DNA of 64,000 bases from Streptosporangium saharense (lineage in GTDB: Bacteria > Actinomycetota > Actinomycetes > Streptosporangiales > Streptosporangiaceae). A model generated the notes under the pieces. That model was not told the DNA's origin, ran no database searches, and saw only the letters and a list, made by a program, of their open reading frames with translations. Below, in pieces: positions 17,449 to 27,407 of this stretch (position 1 is the stretch's first letter; each line of letters begins with the position of its first letter). The translations under genes were made by a program, and so were the position numbers. The stretch lies in assembly GCF_014203715.1 (NCBI RefSeq), contig NZ_JACHJP010000005.1, positions 1 through 64,000 of the forward strand, read 5' to 3'.

Positions 17449-17456
17449 GGAAAGCC

Positions 17457-18474
<1,018 letters not shown>

Positions 18475-18491
<17 letters not shown>

Positions 18492-19464
18492 GCCGATCCT
18501 GGAGGTCGGCGGCCTCGTCAAGCACTTCCCGATGAGCCAGGGCGTCGTGTTCAGGCGGCGGATCGGGGAGATCAGGGCGGTCGACGGGGTCTCCTTCACG
18601 CTCAGGCGCGGCGAGACGCTCGGCATCGTCGGCGAGTCGGGCTGCGGCAAGTCCACCCTGGCCAGGCTCCTGATGGCCCTGGAGCGGCCGACCTCGGGCT
18701 CGGTGCGGATCAACGGGCGCGAGATCACCCGGGCCAGGGGCGCCGAGCTGCGGCAGGTCCGCCGCAACATCCAGATGGTCATGCAGGACCCCTACACCTC
18801 GCTCAACCCCAGGATGACCGTCGGGGACATCGTCGGCGAGCCGTACGAGATCCACAGGAAGGTCGTCCCCAGGCGGGAGCGGCGCCGCATGGTGCAGGAA
18901 CTCCTTGAGGTCGTCGGCCTCAACCCCGACCATGTGGACCGCTATCCCCACCAGTTCTCCGGCGGCCAGCGCCAGCGCGTCGGCATCGCCAGGGGGCTCG
19001 CGCTCAAGCCGGAGATCATCATCTGTGACGAGCCGGTCTCCGCGCTCGACGTCTCGATCCAGGCGCAGGTCGTCAACCTGCTCGAACGGCTGCAGGACGA
19101 GTTCGGCCTCGCCTACGTCTTCATCGCCCACGACCTGTCGGTCGTCCGTCACGTCTCCGACAGGATCGGCGTGATGTATCTCGGCAAACTGGTCGAACTC
19201 GGCACCGAGGACGACGTCTGCGAGCGTCCGTCCCATCCCTACACCCAGGCGCTGCTGTCCGCGGTGCCGGTGCCCGACCCCAGGGGGCGCGAGACACGCG
19301 GGCGGATCGTCCTGCAGGGCGACCCGCCCTCACCCGCGAAACCGCCCTCCGGCTGCCGTTTCCGCACCCGGTGCTGGAAGGCCAGGGACGTGTGCGCCGA
19401 GCAGGAACCGGCCCTCCAGGCACGCTTCACCACCGGCCACGCCGTCGCCTGCCACTTCGTCTGA
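18475..19464 (+). CDS. Peptide ABC transporter ATP-binding protein (OppF/DppF family)
   Basis: A 329-residue ATPase and last gene of the importer operon. It has Walker [11 protein letters not shown]-loop [16 protein letters not shown], the signature [14 protein letters not shown], Walker [15 protein letters not shown]-loop [10 protein letters not shown], and the C-terminal Cys motif [15 protein letters not shown]. The start overlaps the upstream ATPase. Its stop is only four bases from the stop of the convergent gene at 19469, leaving no room for a conventional terminator. Confidence 0.93.
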
Positions 19465-19468
19465 CTTT

Positions 19469-20296
19469 CTACAGAGATTCCGGCGGGGTACGGCGGGAGC
19501 CAGAGGACAGGCGCACGTGGGCGCCGGGGGGCAGCGCGAGCCGCTGGGCGGCGTCACCGGTGTTGATCGCCAGCACGACCAGCCCCGCGGAGTCGGTGAA
19601 GGCGACCAGCTCTCCGGGAGGCACCGCCGCGAAGGTCTCCCTGAACGGCAGGGAGACGTGCCTCCTGCCCAGCCAGACCACCAGCGTGCCGCCGGGACGC
19701 ACCCCCACCACCCCGAGGTCGGCCGCGCTGATCGAGAGCTGGACGTTGCCGTGGTCGTCGACGGAGAGCACCTCGCCCTCGACCTCGTCGTCACGCACCA
19801 GCGACGTCGGCGTGCGCAACGCGACCAGCCGCTCCTGCGGGATCTCAGGGCCCACCTCGGCCAGGGGCAGCCCGGTCGCCAGGCGCGCCGCGACGGGGGC
19901 GAAGACGTCACGGCCGTGGAAGGTCGGCGAGACCGGTTTCCTGAACAGGTCCTCGTTGGTGAGCTCGCGCGCCGTCCTCGCGCCGCCCGCGGCGGTGACC
20001 GCCCACGACAGCACCCCGTTGTCGGGGCCGAGGAACACGTGCTCGCCCGCCTCGATGGCCACGGCCCCGCGCGAGGCGCCGACCGGGCTCACCGCGGCGA
20101 CGTGGACACCGGGCGGCAGATGGGGGATCGTCTGGGCCAGGATCGCCGCGGCGCGCCGTACGTCACCGGTGGGGACCAGGTGGCACACGTCGATGATCCG
20201 GACCTGCGGCGCCGTCAGGACGATCACACCGTGGCAGGCGGCCACGGAGCCGTCCGCCAGCCCGTAGTCGGTGAGAAGGGTGATCACTGGAGTCAC
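19469..20296 (-). CDS. SAM hydroxide adenosyltransferase (DUF62 / SAM hydrolase family)
   Basis: A 275-residue protein that should convert S-adenosylmethionine and water to adenosine and methionine. DUF62 hallmarks: N-terminal ITLLTDYGLADGSVAACHGVI with the conserved aspartate (Asp10), IDVCHLVPTGDVRRAA, HVFLGPDNGVLSWA, and FHGRDVFAPVAARLATG; the C-terminal third is the beta-barrel domain. The halogenating relatives (fluorinase, chlorinase) have a characteristic extra loop that is not evident here, so the hydrolase subgroup is favoured. Start is GTG. Convergent with the importer operon. Confidence 0.88.
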   Translation of the reverse strand: MTPVITLLTDYGLADGSVAACHGVIVLTAPQVRIIDVCHLVPTGDVRRAAAILAQTIPHLPPGVHVAAVSPVGASRGAVAIEAGEHVFLGPDNGVLSWAVTAAGGARTARELTNEDLFRKPVSPTFHGRDVFAPVAARLATGLPLAEVGPEIPQERLVALRTPTSLVRDDEVEGEVLSVDDHGNVQLSISAADLGVVGVRPGGTLVVWLGRRHVSLPFRETFAAVPPGELVAFTDSAGLVVLAINTGDAAQRLALPPGAHVRLSSGSRRTPPESL

Positions 20297-20394
20297 ACCT
20301 GGTGACTGTACGTCTCGGAACCGGCCATGAACAGCATGAAATTCCCGACTATCCTGGCATCGCGAGGAGCCGCACGGTCAGCAGGGGGAGAGCG

Positions 20395-20688
20395 ATGGAC
20401 GAGGTGCCGCCTCCCGGCGAGGAGACCGGTGACGAGCACCCGGCCAGGCCCCTTACCGAGAGGGAACGGGAGCTGATGGCCTTCGAGCGCCGCTGGTGGC
20501 GCCGTCCCGGGGCCAAGGAACAGGCGGTCAGGGAGACCTTCGGCATCTCCTCGACCCGCTACTACCAGCTGCTCGCCGAGCTGATCGACAGGCCGGAGGC
20601 GCTCGCCCACGACCCGATGCTGGTCAAGCGCCTGCGCAGACTCCGCGAGACCCGCAGACGCGAACGCGCCGCCAGGAGGAGGGGTTAG
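20395..20688 (+). CDS. DUF3263 domain protein, putative DNA-binding
   Basis: A 97-residue basic protein, mostly DUF3263. The conserved core LTERERELMAFERRWWRR is followed by GAKEQAVRETFGISSTRYYQ, a helix-turn-helix-like segment, and RPEALAHDPMLVKRLRRLR; the C-terminus is arginine-rich. ATG at 20395 follows GCAGGGGGAG. A longer frame opens at 20302 but lacks a ribosome binding site and conserved sequence. Actinobacteria-specific family, function unproven; DNA binding is inferred from the HTH-like segment and charge. Confidence 0.85.
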   Translation: MDEVPPPGEETGDEHPARPLTERERELMAFERRWWRRPGAKEQAVRETFGISSTRYYQLLAELIDRPEALAHDPMLVKRLRRLRETRRRERAARRRG

Positions 20689-20739
20689 CTGCTGGTGTTC
20701 CAGTGGTCTTAACGACATGTAGCACGGTGTAATGTCCGC

Positions 20740-20979
20740 GTGAACTTGAAGGAGCAGGTAGCGGTAACCGGGGTCTCGTACGTGACCGCACGGCGGCAGT
20801 ACGCGGCCGGGACGCTGCCCGTTCCCGCCTACCGACTCGGTCGGCTCATCATGGCCGGTGAACCGCTGACCGGCGCTGTGGTGCGTGCCCGGATCAGCCT
20901 GGACCGGCAGGTCACCCGGGCCACCGTGTGGGCCACTGGGCAGCACCTCGCGGCGGCCACCGAGGGCGGCCAGGCGTGA
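20740..20979 (+). pseudogene. Internally deleted IS607 tnpA serine recombinase
   Basis: A 79-residue frame starting GTG at 20740. Residues 1-40 are the N-terminal MerR-like helix-turn-helix of IS607 TnpA (SYVTARRQYAAGTLPVPAYR, then LGRLI). The rest matches only the start of the resolvase domain: VVRARIS followed at once by LDRQVTRATVWATGQ, so the residues around the catalytic serine are lost, and the remaining 120 or so residues are gone. The frame nevertheless still ends in the tnpB overlap (GTGA, 20976-20979). It cannot catalyse transposition. Confidence 0.75.
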
Positions 20980-22355
20980 AGACAGTCCAGGCATACCGGT
21001 TCGCCCTGGACCTTACCCCGGGTCAGGAGCGCAACGTCCTCGCACACGCCGGGGCCGCCCGCCTCGCGCACAACTGGGCGCTGGCCCGGGTCAAGGCGGT
21101 CATGGACCAGCGGGCAGCTGAACGCACTTACGGTGTTACAGACGAGCGACTCACCCCGGCGTTCTCCTGGTCGCTGCCCACGCTGCGCAAGATGTGGAAC
21201 GCCGCCAAGGCGCAGGTCGCGCCGTGGTGGGCCGAGTGTTCCAAGGAGGCGTTCAACACCGGTCTGGACGCGCTGGCCCGTGCGTTGAAGAACTGGGTCG
21301 ACTTTCGCACCGGCAAGCGCAAGGGGCGGCCGGTTGGGTTTCCCCGGTTCAAGTCTCGTCGCCGCGTCACACCGTCGGTGCGGTTCACGACGGGGGCGAT
21401 CCGGGTGGAGCCAGACCGGATGCATGTGGTGCTGCCCCGGCTGGGCCGGTTGAAGCTGCACGAGTCGGCCCGCAAGCTGGCCCGCCGCCTCGACAACGGT
21501 ACGGCCCGGACCATGTCCGCCACCGTCCGGCGTGACGGCGGCCGGTGGTACGTCTCGTTTACCGTCGAGGTTGATCGAGCTGAGCGGGTCCCGGCCCGGC
21601 CCGGTTCGGTGGTCGGCGTGGACGTCGGAATCAGGCATCTGGCGGTGCTGTCCACCGGTGAGCGGGTGGACAATCCACGCCACCTGACCGCCGCGCAGAC
21701 CCGCTTGCGGCAGCTCGGCCGCTCCCTGTCGCGCAAGATCGGCCCGGACCGGCGCATTGGGCAGCGACCATCCAAGCGTTGGGAACGCGCTGCGGCTCGG
21801 CTTGGTCGCGCTCACGCCCGTGTCGCCGCTTTGCGCCGCGACGGGCTGCACAAGCTCACCACCCGGCTGACCCGCGAGCACGGCACGATCGTGGTCGAAG
21901 ACCTCAACGTCCCCGGCATGCTGGCCAACCGGCGCCTGGCGCGGCACATCGCCGATGCCGGGTTCGCCGAGATCCGCCGTCAGCTCGCCTACAAGACCTC
22001 GTGGAACGGCGGTCGGCTGCTCGTGGCCGAGCGCTGGTATCCGTCCTCCAAGACCTGCTCGGGCTGTGGCGCGGTGAAAGCCAAGCTGGCCCTGTCCGAG
22101 CGTGAGTACCACTGTGAGGTGTGCGGCCTGGTCATGGACCGGGACCGTAACGCCGCCGCGAACCTGGCCGCCCTGGCGGCTGAGTTCGACACCGCCGGGA
22201 GTGGTCCGGTGGCAGCACGTGGAGCCGACCGGAAGACTCGCCTCGGCGGGCAGGTGGCTGTGAAGCGTGAACCCGGCACGACGCCAGTCGGTCAGACCGG
22301 GACCGTCCCGCCGCAAGTCGGGACTACTGATCATGTGCTCGCCAAAGCGCACTGA
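20976..22355 (+). CDS. tnpB: TnpB, RNA-guided endonuclease of an IS607-type element
   Basis: A 459-residue TnpB/OrfB protein, apparently full length. It has the N-terminal HTH_OrfB region (LTPGQERNVLAHAGAARLAHNW), RuvC-I aspartate in VVGVDVGIRHLAVL, RuvC-II glutamate in IVVEDLNVPGM, the zinc ribbon CSGCG...CEVCG, and RuvC-III aspartate in MDRDRNAAANLA. All catalytic residues are therefore present. Known homologues are RNA-guided nucleases, ancestors of Cas12, that help retain the transposon. GTG at 20976 overlaps the tnpA-remnant stop. About 60 residues follow the RuvC-III motif and look disordered. Confidence 0.9.
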   Translation: MKTVQAYRFALDLTPGQERNVLAHAGAARLAHNWALARVKAVMDQRAAERTYGVTDERLTPAFSWSLPTLRKMWNAAKAQVAPWWAECSKEAFNTGLDALARALKNWVDFRTGKRKGRPVGFPRFKSRRRVTPSVRFTTGAIRVEPDRMHVVLPRLGRLKLHESARKLARRLDNGTARTMSATVRRDGGRWYVSFTVEVDRAERVPARPGSVVGVDVGIRHLAVLSTGERVDNPRHLTAAQTRLRQLGRSLSRKIGPDRRIGQRPSKRWERAAARLGRAHARVAALRRDGLHKLTTRLTREHGTIVVEDLNVPGMLANRRLARHIADAGFAEIRRQLAYKTSWNGGRLLVAERWYPSSKTCSGCGAVKAKLALSEREYHCEVCGLVMDRDRNAAANLAALAAEFDTAGSGPVAARGADRKTRLGGQVAVKREPGTTPVGQTGTVPPQVGTTDHVLAKAH

Positions 22356-22462
22356 AAGGTAACGGACTACGTCCCTGATGTCCGGGGTACAGCCGCTCAT
22401 GCGCGTCTGACGCCGCGCCGTACGATCATGCCGACCGGCCGACGACGAGCGGGAGAACGCCC

Positions 22463-23242
22463 ATGGAGACCCCAGAAGGACTGCGCGCCATCCTCGCCGA
22501 TCCCAAGGGAGCGGTGATCGGCCTCGACTTCGACGGCACGCTCTCCCCGATCGTGCCCGACCCGGACACGGCCAGGATCCACCCGCGCGGCCCGGCACTG
22601 CTGGCCAGGCTGGGCGGGCTGGTCGGGGCGGTCGCGGTCGTGACGGGCCGTCCCGCGGCCACGGCCGTGGAGTACGGCTCGCTGGCCGGGGTGCCCGGGG
22701 TGGTCGTGCTCGGTCACTACGGACTTGAGCGCTGGGAGGCGGGCACGCTCACCGCTCCGCCCGTCCACCCCGGCCTGGCCAGGGCGAGGGCCGAGCTGCC
22801 CCGGCTGATCGAGGGCGTCCCGGGCGCCAGGCTTGAGGACAAGGAGCGCTCGGTCGCCGTGCACACCCGGGGTACGGCCGCGCCGCAGGCCACGCTCGAC
22901 GCGCTGCGCGACCCGGTCGCCAAGCTCGCGGCCGAGGTGGGGCTGGCGGTCGAGCCGGGCAAGTTCGTGCTGGAGCTGCGGCCCCCGGGGATCGACAAGG
23001 GGACGGCGCTCGGGGCGTTCCTGGCGGAGCGGGCCGCGCGTTCCGTGCTGTTCGCCGGTGACGACCTGGGGGACCTGGCGGCCTTCGCCGCGGTGCGGGC
23101 CTCGGGGCTGCCGGGGGTGACGGTGTTCAGCGGCTCGGCGGAGGCGAGCGCGGAGATCGCCGCCCAGGCCGACCTCGTCGTGGACGGCCCCGACGGGGTG
23201 ATGGATCTGCTGGCCTCGATCGCCGATGCCATTGAGCGTTAA
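22463..23242 (+). CDS. otsB: Trehalose-6-phosphate phosphatase
   Basis: A 259-residue HAD-superfamily phosphatase that removes phosphate from trehalose-6-phosphate to yield trehalose. The nucleophile motif is LDFDGTLSPI (Asp22, Asp24); the TPP-type core follows (VVTGRP, VLGHYGLERWE) and the GDDLGDLAAF motif near residue 200 binds magnesium. ATG at 22463 follows GGGAG. The matching synthase otsA lies 1.8 kb away in the opposite orientation, and the IS607-type element abuts its upstream region. Confidence 0.92.
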   Translation: METPEGLRAILADPKGAVIGLDFDGTLSPIVPDPDTARIHPRGPALLARLGGLVGAVAVVTGRPAATAVEYGSLAGVPGVVVLGHYGLERWEAGTLTAPPVHPGLARARAELPRLIEGVPGARLEDKERSVAVHTRGTAAPQATLDALRDPVAKLAAEVGLAVEPGKFVLELRPPGIDKGTALGAFLAERAARSVLFAGDDLGDLAAFAAVRASGLPGVTVFSGSAEASAEIAAQADLVVDGPDGVMDLLASIADAIER

Positions 23243-23277
23243 GTGACCGACAAGTGGGGGCCGTTAGCGTCCCCGCC

Positions 23278-23847
23278 ATGAGAAAGATCGTCCTCGCCCT
23301 CGCCGCGCTCGTCGGCGCGACCGTGATCACCGTTCCCCAGACCGCCCAGGCCGCAGCCGCGGGGGCCATCACCTTCCGCGGTATGACCCTCACGATCCCC
23401 TCGGGGTGGCGGGTCCACCGTGACGCCGACCGGATAAAGGTGATCACGGGCCGGTGCGTCAAGCCGACCGCCGGATATTTCACACCGAAGTGTGAGGCGT
23501 TCTGGATCTTCGGCCCGAAGGCGCTCAAGTACGGGCAGGAGGGTTTTTCTTCCTACACGGGAAAGCAGCCGTTCTACCCCGCCAGTGACGTGCAGCGCTG
23601 CCCGTTCGACGGCGGGAGCGGCCAGGTGATCGGCAAGGCGTACTTCAAGGGACTGCGCCCGGTGGGACGCGGGCACAAGGCGGCCTTCACCGGCTGGAAC
23701 GGCCGGTGCGTCAGGTACGACAACGGTAGGCAGACCGCGACCTTCCACCAGCGCGAGTGGTTCCTGCCCACCTCGAAGATCCTCGTCGTGGACGTGTGGG
23801 ACAACCCACGCCTGGTCGGCGTGCTCGCAGGGGCTACCTGGAACTGA
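23278..23847 (+). CDS. Secreted protein of unknown function
   Basis: A 189-residue protein with a clear Sec signal peptide (MRKIVLALAALVGATVITV, cleavage after AQA near residue 25). The mature part has six cysteines or so (RCVKPT, PKCEAF, RCPFDG, RCVRYD), suggesting disulfides, and a beta-rich pattern. I recognise no family. No good ribosome binding site precedes ATG 23278, only 35 bases after the otsB stop, so it may be co-transcribed with otsB. Its last 14 bases overlap the convergent MFS gene. Confidence 0.75.
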   Translation: MRKIVLALAALVGATVITVPQTAQAAAAGAITFRGMTLTIPSGWRVHRDADRIKVITGRCVKPTAGYFTPKCEAFWIFGPKALKYGQEGFSSYTGKQPFYPASDVQRCPFDGGSGQVIGKAYFKGLRPVGRGHKAAFTGWNGRCVRYDNGRQTATFHQREWFLPTSKILVVDVWDNPRLVGVLAGATWN

Positions 23848-24982
23848 CCAGGATGCCGCCGACGGCCAGCACGATCATCACCGGCACCATGAGGAAGGCC
23901 TGCCGGGTGCCGGAGACGTCGGCGAGCGCCCCCAGCAGGAACGGCCCGACACCCGTCGCCGAACTCGAATAGAGGGAGGCGACGCCCGTCGCCCGCTCTG
24001 GGCGTCCGGCCGTGGCCGTCAGCACGCGTGAGAGTGCCAGCGGGAAGTGCAGGGAGACCCCGATCCCCGAGACGAGCAGGCCGGCGTAGGCCGTCACGGG
24101 GGTCGTGCTCGTCCAGAACAGCAGCCAGCCCACGAAGGTCAGGGCCAGTGCGCCGACCAGCAGCGACGAGGGCGGGATCCGCAGCGCGAGCCTGGCCCCG
24201 CCGAAGCGCCCGAGCGCGAGCCCTGCGGTGAAGGCGGTCAGCGCGCTGGCCGCGACCGCGGCCGACAGGCCCGTGTTGTCGCTCACCAGCTTGGCGGCCC
24301 AGAGGTTGAACGAGAACTCAAGTCCGACGCAGCAGAACAGCACCGCCCCGGCCAGGTGGAAGCGCGGGCCGAGCCCAGAGGCGCCCTTCTCCCGGGGGGC
24401 CGCGTGGTCCTCGGCGGGGCGTTCCTGGATCCACACGCGGCCCATGGCCAGCGCGAGCAGTACGGTCAGCACCGGGGTGAGCAGCAGCGCCGTCCGCCAG
24501 CCGAGCGCGCTCTGCGCCGCGAGGCTGACGACGAACGGCGCGAACAGGCCGATGGTCCCGCCGACCGCGTTGGCCTCGCTGATCGCGGACGGTCCCGCGG
24601 GGCCGTGGTGGTCGCTGAGCACGGCCATGCTCGTGTAGAGGCTGATCGAGCCCATCCCGCCCGCCAGGCCGTACCCGAGAAGCGTGACCTGTGGTGTGTG
24701 GCCGAGGATGACGAGCAGGACCCCGGCGTTCATCCCCGCGAGGCCTGTCCAGATGGTCGCGCGCCTGCCGAGGCGGCGGGTCAGCCGGGGGAGCGCCAGG
24801 CCGGTCATGACGCCGCCGACGGCCATCACGGTGCCGTGCAGCCCGGCGACCGTCTGCGAGACGCCGAGTTCGGCGCGGAGCATCGGAAGGGCTGCGCTGA
24901 GGCCGTACAGATAGGTGGCGAAGACGCCGAGCTGCAGGTAGACGAGCCAGGTCGGACGGTCACGGGTGAGCCTGGCGGACAC
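23834..24982 (-). CDS. MFS transporter
   Basis: A 382-residue major facilitator superfamily protein with about 12 hydrophobic segments. The first half has the loop-2/3 type LTRRLGRRATIW after helix 2. There is no substrate-specific motif I can name; it resembles CynX/NimT-type or generic drug/anion MFS. It lies between otsA and the secreted protein gene. Export or uptake direction unknown. Confidence 0.85.
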   Translation of the reverse strand: MSARLTRDRPTWLVYLQLGVFATYLYGLSAALPMLRAELGVSQTVAGLHGTVMAVGGVMTGLALPRLTRRLGRRATIWTGLAGMNAGVLLVILGHTPQVTLLGYGLAGGMGSISLYTSMAVLSDHHGPAGPSAISEANAVGGTIGLFAPFVVSLAAQSALGWRTALLLTPVLTVLLALAMGRVWIQERPAEDHAAPREKGASGLGPRFHLAGAVLFCCVGLEFSFNLWAAKLVSDNTGLSAAVAASALTAFTAGLALGRFGGARLALRIPPSSLLVGALALTFVGWLLFWTSTTPVTAYAGLLVSGIGVSLHFPLALSRVLTATAGRPERATGVASLYSSSATGVGPFLLGALADVSGTRQAFLMVPVMIVLAVGGILVSSR

Positions 24983-25046
24983 GGGTTCCCCTGGGCATGG
25001 ATGGAGCGTGGAGACTCCCTGAACTATCTCATATCAGGGCAAAATC

Positions 25047-26471
25047 TCAGCCAAGCGCGGCGAGCTGGTCGGCGAACCAGCGCTGCGGGGGGAGCGCGGT
25101 CGCCAGGCGGGCCAGCCTGTCGCCCCGGCCCGCGCGCTCAGGCTCGGGCATGACGAGGCCCTCGTGGAGGGCCCGCGCCGTGGCCGAGACGTCGTAGGGG
25201 TTCACCAGCAGCGCGTCCGCGCCCAGCTCGGCCGCCGCCCCCGCCTCGCGGGACAGGACCAGCGCGCTGCTCGGGGACAGCACCGGCCCCTCCTTGGCCA
25301 CGAGGTTCATCCCGTCGCGGATCGGGTTGACCAGCATCACGTCGGCAAGCCGGTAGGCGGCCAGCGAGCGGGGGTAGTCGTCCTGGACGTTGAGGATCAG
25401 CGGGTCCCAGTCCTCGGTGGCGTACTCGTCCTCGATCTCCAGGGCGCAGCGCTGCACCGCCGCGGTGTACTCCCGGTACTCGGGCAGGTCGTGACGGGAG
25501 GGATAGGCGAAGGCCAGGTGCACGACCCTGCCGTGCCACTCGGGATGCGCCGCGAGGAACTCCCGATAGGCGGTCAGGCCCCTGACGATGTTCTTCGACA
25601 GCTCGGTCCTGTCGATGCGCACGATCAGCTTGCGGTCGCCGACAAGCTGCCGCAGCGCGGCCATGTGGGACTCGACGTCAGGCTCCCTGGCCCGCGCCCA
25701 CAGCGCCTGCCCGTCCACCCCGAGCCCGTGCACACCGATCCTGGTCGTACGGCCCGCATGGGTCACCGTACGGCAGGCGCGCTCGACCCTGGCGCCCAGC
25801 ACGCTCTCGCAGCAGTCCATGAAGGCCGCGGCCCAGCGGTCGGTCAGGAAACCCGCCTGGTCGGCGCCCAGGATGCCTTCGAGCAACTCGGCGGCGACCT
25901 CGTCGGGCAGCAGGCCGAAGTACTCAGGCGGGGCCCACGGCGTGTGGGAGAAGTGGGAGATGCGCAGGTCGGGCCGCTCGCTCCTGAGCATGGCCGGGAC
26001 CAGGGCGAGGTGGTAGTCCTGCACCATGACCTTGGCGCCGTGCGAGGCCTCCTCGGCCAGCGCCATCGCGAACGCCTCGTTGTAGGCCTGGTAGGACTCC
26101 CACTCCCTGCCGAACCTGGCGTCGAAGTGCGGTCTGTTCGGGGTGTCGTAGAGCAGGTGGTGGACGAACCACAGGGTGGAGTTGGCGACCGCGTTGTAGG
26201 CCCGCTGGAAGGTCGCCTGGGGGATGTCGAGCATCCGCAGCGCCCCGGTCTCGTATCCCGCCTGGTCGAGCCGCCCTCCGGGTGCGAGCCGTACGGCACC
26301 GCGGTCGCCGTCGGACAGGGCGGCGCAGACCCAGAGGATGTCGAGCTCCTTGGCCACCTCGGACAGGCCGGAGACCAGACCGCCGCCGCCCCTGCGCATG
26401 CTCAGCGCGCCGTCCTCCGACATGGTGAAGGAGACCGGGCCGCGGTTCGAGGCCACCAAAATCCCACTCAT
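25047..26471 (-). CDS. otsA: Trehalose-6-phosphate synthase
   Basis: A 474-residue GT20 glycosyltransferase that joins UDP-glucose (or another nucleotide sugar) and glucose-6-phosphate. Visible motifs are the N-terminal VASNRGPV, the glycine loop MRRGGGGLVSGL (about residues 25-36), WFVHHLLYD, VQDYHLALVP, the RIDRTELSKNI phosphate-binding segment, and the C-terminal MLVNPIRDGMNLVAKE donor site. This completes trehalose synthesis with otsB. The first two genes to its left on the same strand are unrelated, and it diverges from an ECF sigma factor gene with 105 bases between. Confidence 0.93.
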   Translation of the reverse strand: MSGILVASNRGPVSFTMSEDGALSMRRGGGGLVSGLSEVAKELDILWVCAALSDGDRGAVRLAPGGRLDQAGYETGALRMLDIPQATFQRAYNAVANSTLWFVHHLLYDTPNRPHFDARFGREWESYQAYNEAFAMALAEEASHGAKVMVQDYHLALVPAMLRSERPDLRISHFSHTPWAPPEYFGLLPDEVAAELLEGILGADQAGFLTDRWAAAFMDCCESVLGARVERACRTVTHAGRTTRIGVHGLGVDGQALWARAREPDVESHMAALRQLVGDRKLIVRIDRTELSKNIVRGLTAYREFLAAHPEWHGRVVHLAFAYPSRHDLPEYREYTAAVQRCALEIEDEYATEDWDPLILNVQDDYPRSLAAYRLADVMLVNPIRDGMNLVAKEGPVLSPSSALVLSREAGAAAELGADALLVNPYDVSATARALHEGLVMPEPERAGRGDRLARLATALPPQRWFADQLAALG

Positions 26472-26576
26472 CTGATCCCCTCGCCCGGGGGACGTGGCTT
26501 GTCCCGAAGGTTAACCAAACGATAACCGGCGACCATAGGATGTCGAGCGACTATGACCGCTGATAGGGGCTCGTGA

Positions 26577-27137
26577 ATGGCGCTGGACGAGACGACCGAG
26601 GAACTTGCCCGCGCAGCCGCCGGAGGCGACCACCGGGCGCTGGGCGAGCTGCTGAAGCGGATCGAGCCCGAGGTGCTTCGGCACTGCGGGCGGATCCTCC
26701 CCTTCCGGCAGGACGCGGAGGAGGCCTCCCAGGACACCCTGCTCGCCGTGGCCCGCAACATCGCCAGGTTCGAGGGGCGGGCGCGTTTCAGCACGTGGCT
26801 GCACATCGTGACCGCCAACTGCGCGCGCACCACCTACCGCTCGCTCAAGCGGCGTTCCGCCGAACAGAGCTCGGAGGAGCTGCCGCTGCACAACAAGCCG
26901 GACGTCGCCAGGGTGAGCGTGATCGCGGGCTCCCGCCTCGACCTGCTCGACGCCATGGAGGCCCTTGAGGCCGACAAGCCCGACCTGGCCCAGGCCCTGG
27001 TGCTGCGCGACATCTGCCAGCTCGACTACAACGAGGTCGCCGAGCAGCTCGGCATTCCCCTCGGCACGGCCAAGTCGCGCATCCACCAGGCCCGCAAATA
27101 CGTGCAGGGAGCGCTCGGCGACGCCTACGGCTTCTGA
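26577..27137 (+). CDS. ECF-subfamily RNA polymerase sigma factor
   Basis: A 186-residue sigma factor. Region 2 spans about residues 25-90 (RQDAEEASQDTLLAVARNIARFEG, then FSTWLHIVTANCARTTYR) and region 4 about 125-180 (LDYNEVAEQLGIPLGTAKSRIHQARKYVQ, a helix-turn-helix for the -35 element). There is no adjacent anti-sigma gene and no C-terminal extension, so control must be distant or transcriptional. Divergent from otsA. ATG at 26577 has only a weak upstream site. Confidence 0.9.
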   Translation: MALDETTEELARAAAGGDHRALGELLKRIEPEVLRHCGRILPFRQDAEEASQDTLLAVARNIARFEGRARFSTWLHIVTANCARTTYRSLKRRSAEQSSEELPLHNKPDVARVSVIAGSRLDLLDAMEALEADKPDLAQALVLRDICQLDYNEVAEQLGIPLGTAKSRIHQARKYVQGALGDAYGF

Positions 27138-27252
27138 CCTTTGTCCGCCTGATGACACACTTCGTCTCGTTTGGCGAGACAACACGTCAGAAACGCCGCA
27201 AGGCGAGGTAGAGTGCTTGAGACCTGCGTGTCAGGTCCACAACTGAACATTG

Positions 27253-27391
27253 CTCATCCAGAGGGGTGGAGGGACCGGCCCTGCGAAGCCCCGGCAACCC
27301 TCCCGGTTCAAGACTCGCGATCTGGCGAGGGGTCGACCGGGACAGGTGCCAATTCCGGTCTGTGACCAGGGTGGTCGCAGACGAAGATGAG
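27253..27391 (+). promoter_or_regulatory. SAM-I (S-box) riboswitch
   Basis: The conserved SAM-I core is readable in order: P1 5' strand CTCATC (27253-27258), GAGGGACCGGCCC, GAAGCCCCGGCAACC, a variable P3, the AGGTGCCAATTCC J3/4-P4 region, and the closing CAGACGAAGATGAG with P1 3' strand GATGAG (27386-27391). The 3' strand of P1 runs into GAGGGAAAGG, the ribosome binding site of the gene starting at 27408, so SAM binding should sequester it and act on translation. Confidence 0.92.
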
Positions 27392-27407
27392 GGAAAGGCC
27401 TCGCTTC

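Larger units (their letters stand above)
20690..22380 (+). mobile_element. IS607-type element with intact tnpB and collapsed tnpA (approximate ends)
   Basis: The order (MerR-like HTH recombinase fragment, then tnpB overlapping by four bases) is that of IS607-family elements. The ends cannot be fixed: IS607 makes no target duplication and no terminal repeats are evident, so limits are set between the DUF3263 stop (20688) and the leader of otsB. In related elements the guide (omega) RNA is read from the 3' end of tnpB through the right end, here about 22150-22380. Confidence 0.7.

Noticed and set aside
19469-20296. Fluorinase or chlorinase identity for the DUF62 gene
   Set aside because: The extra loop typical of the halogenases is not evident and there are no halometabolite genes nearby.
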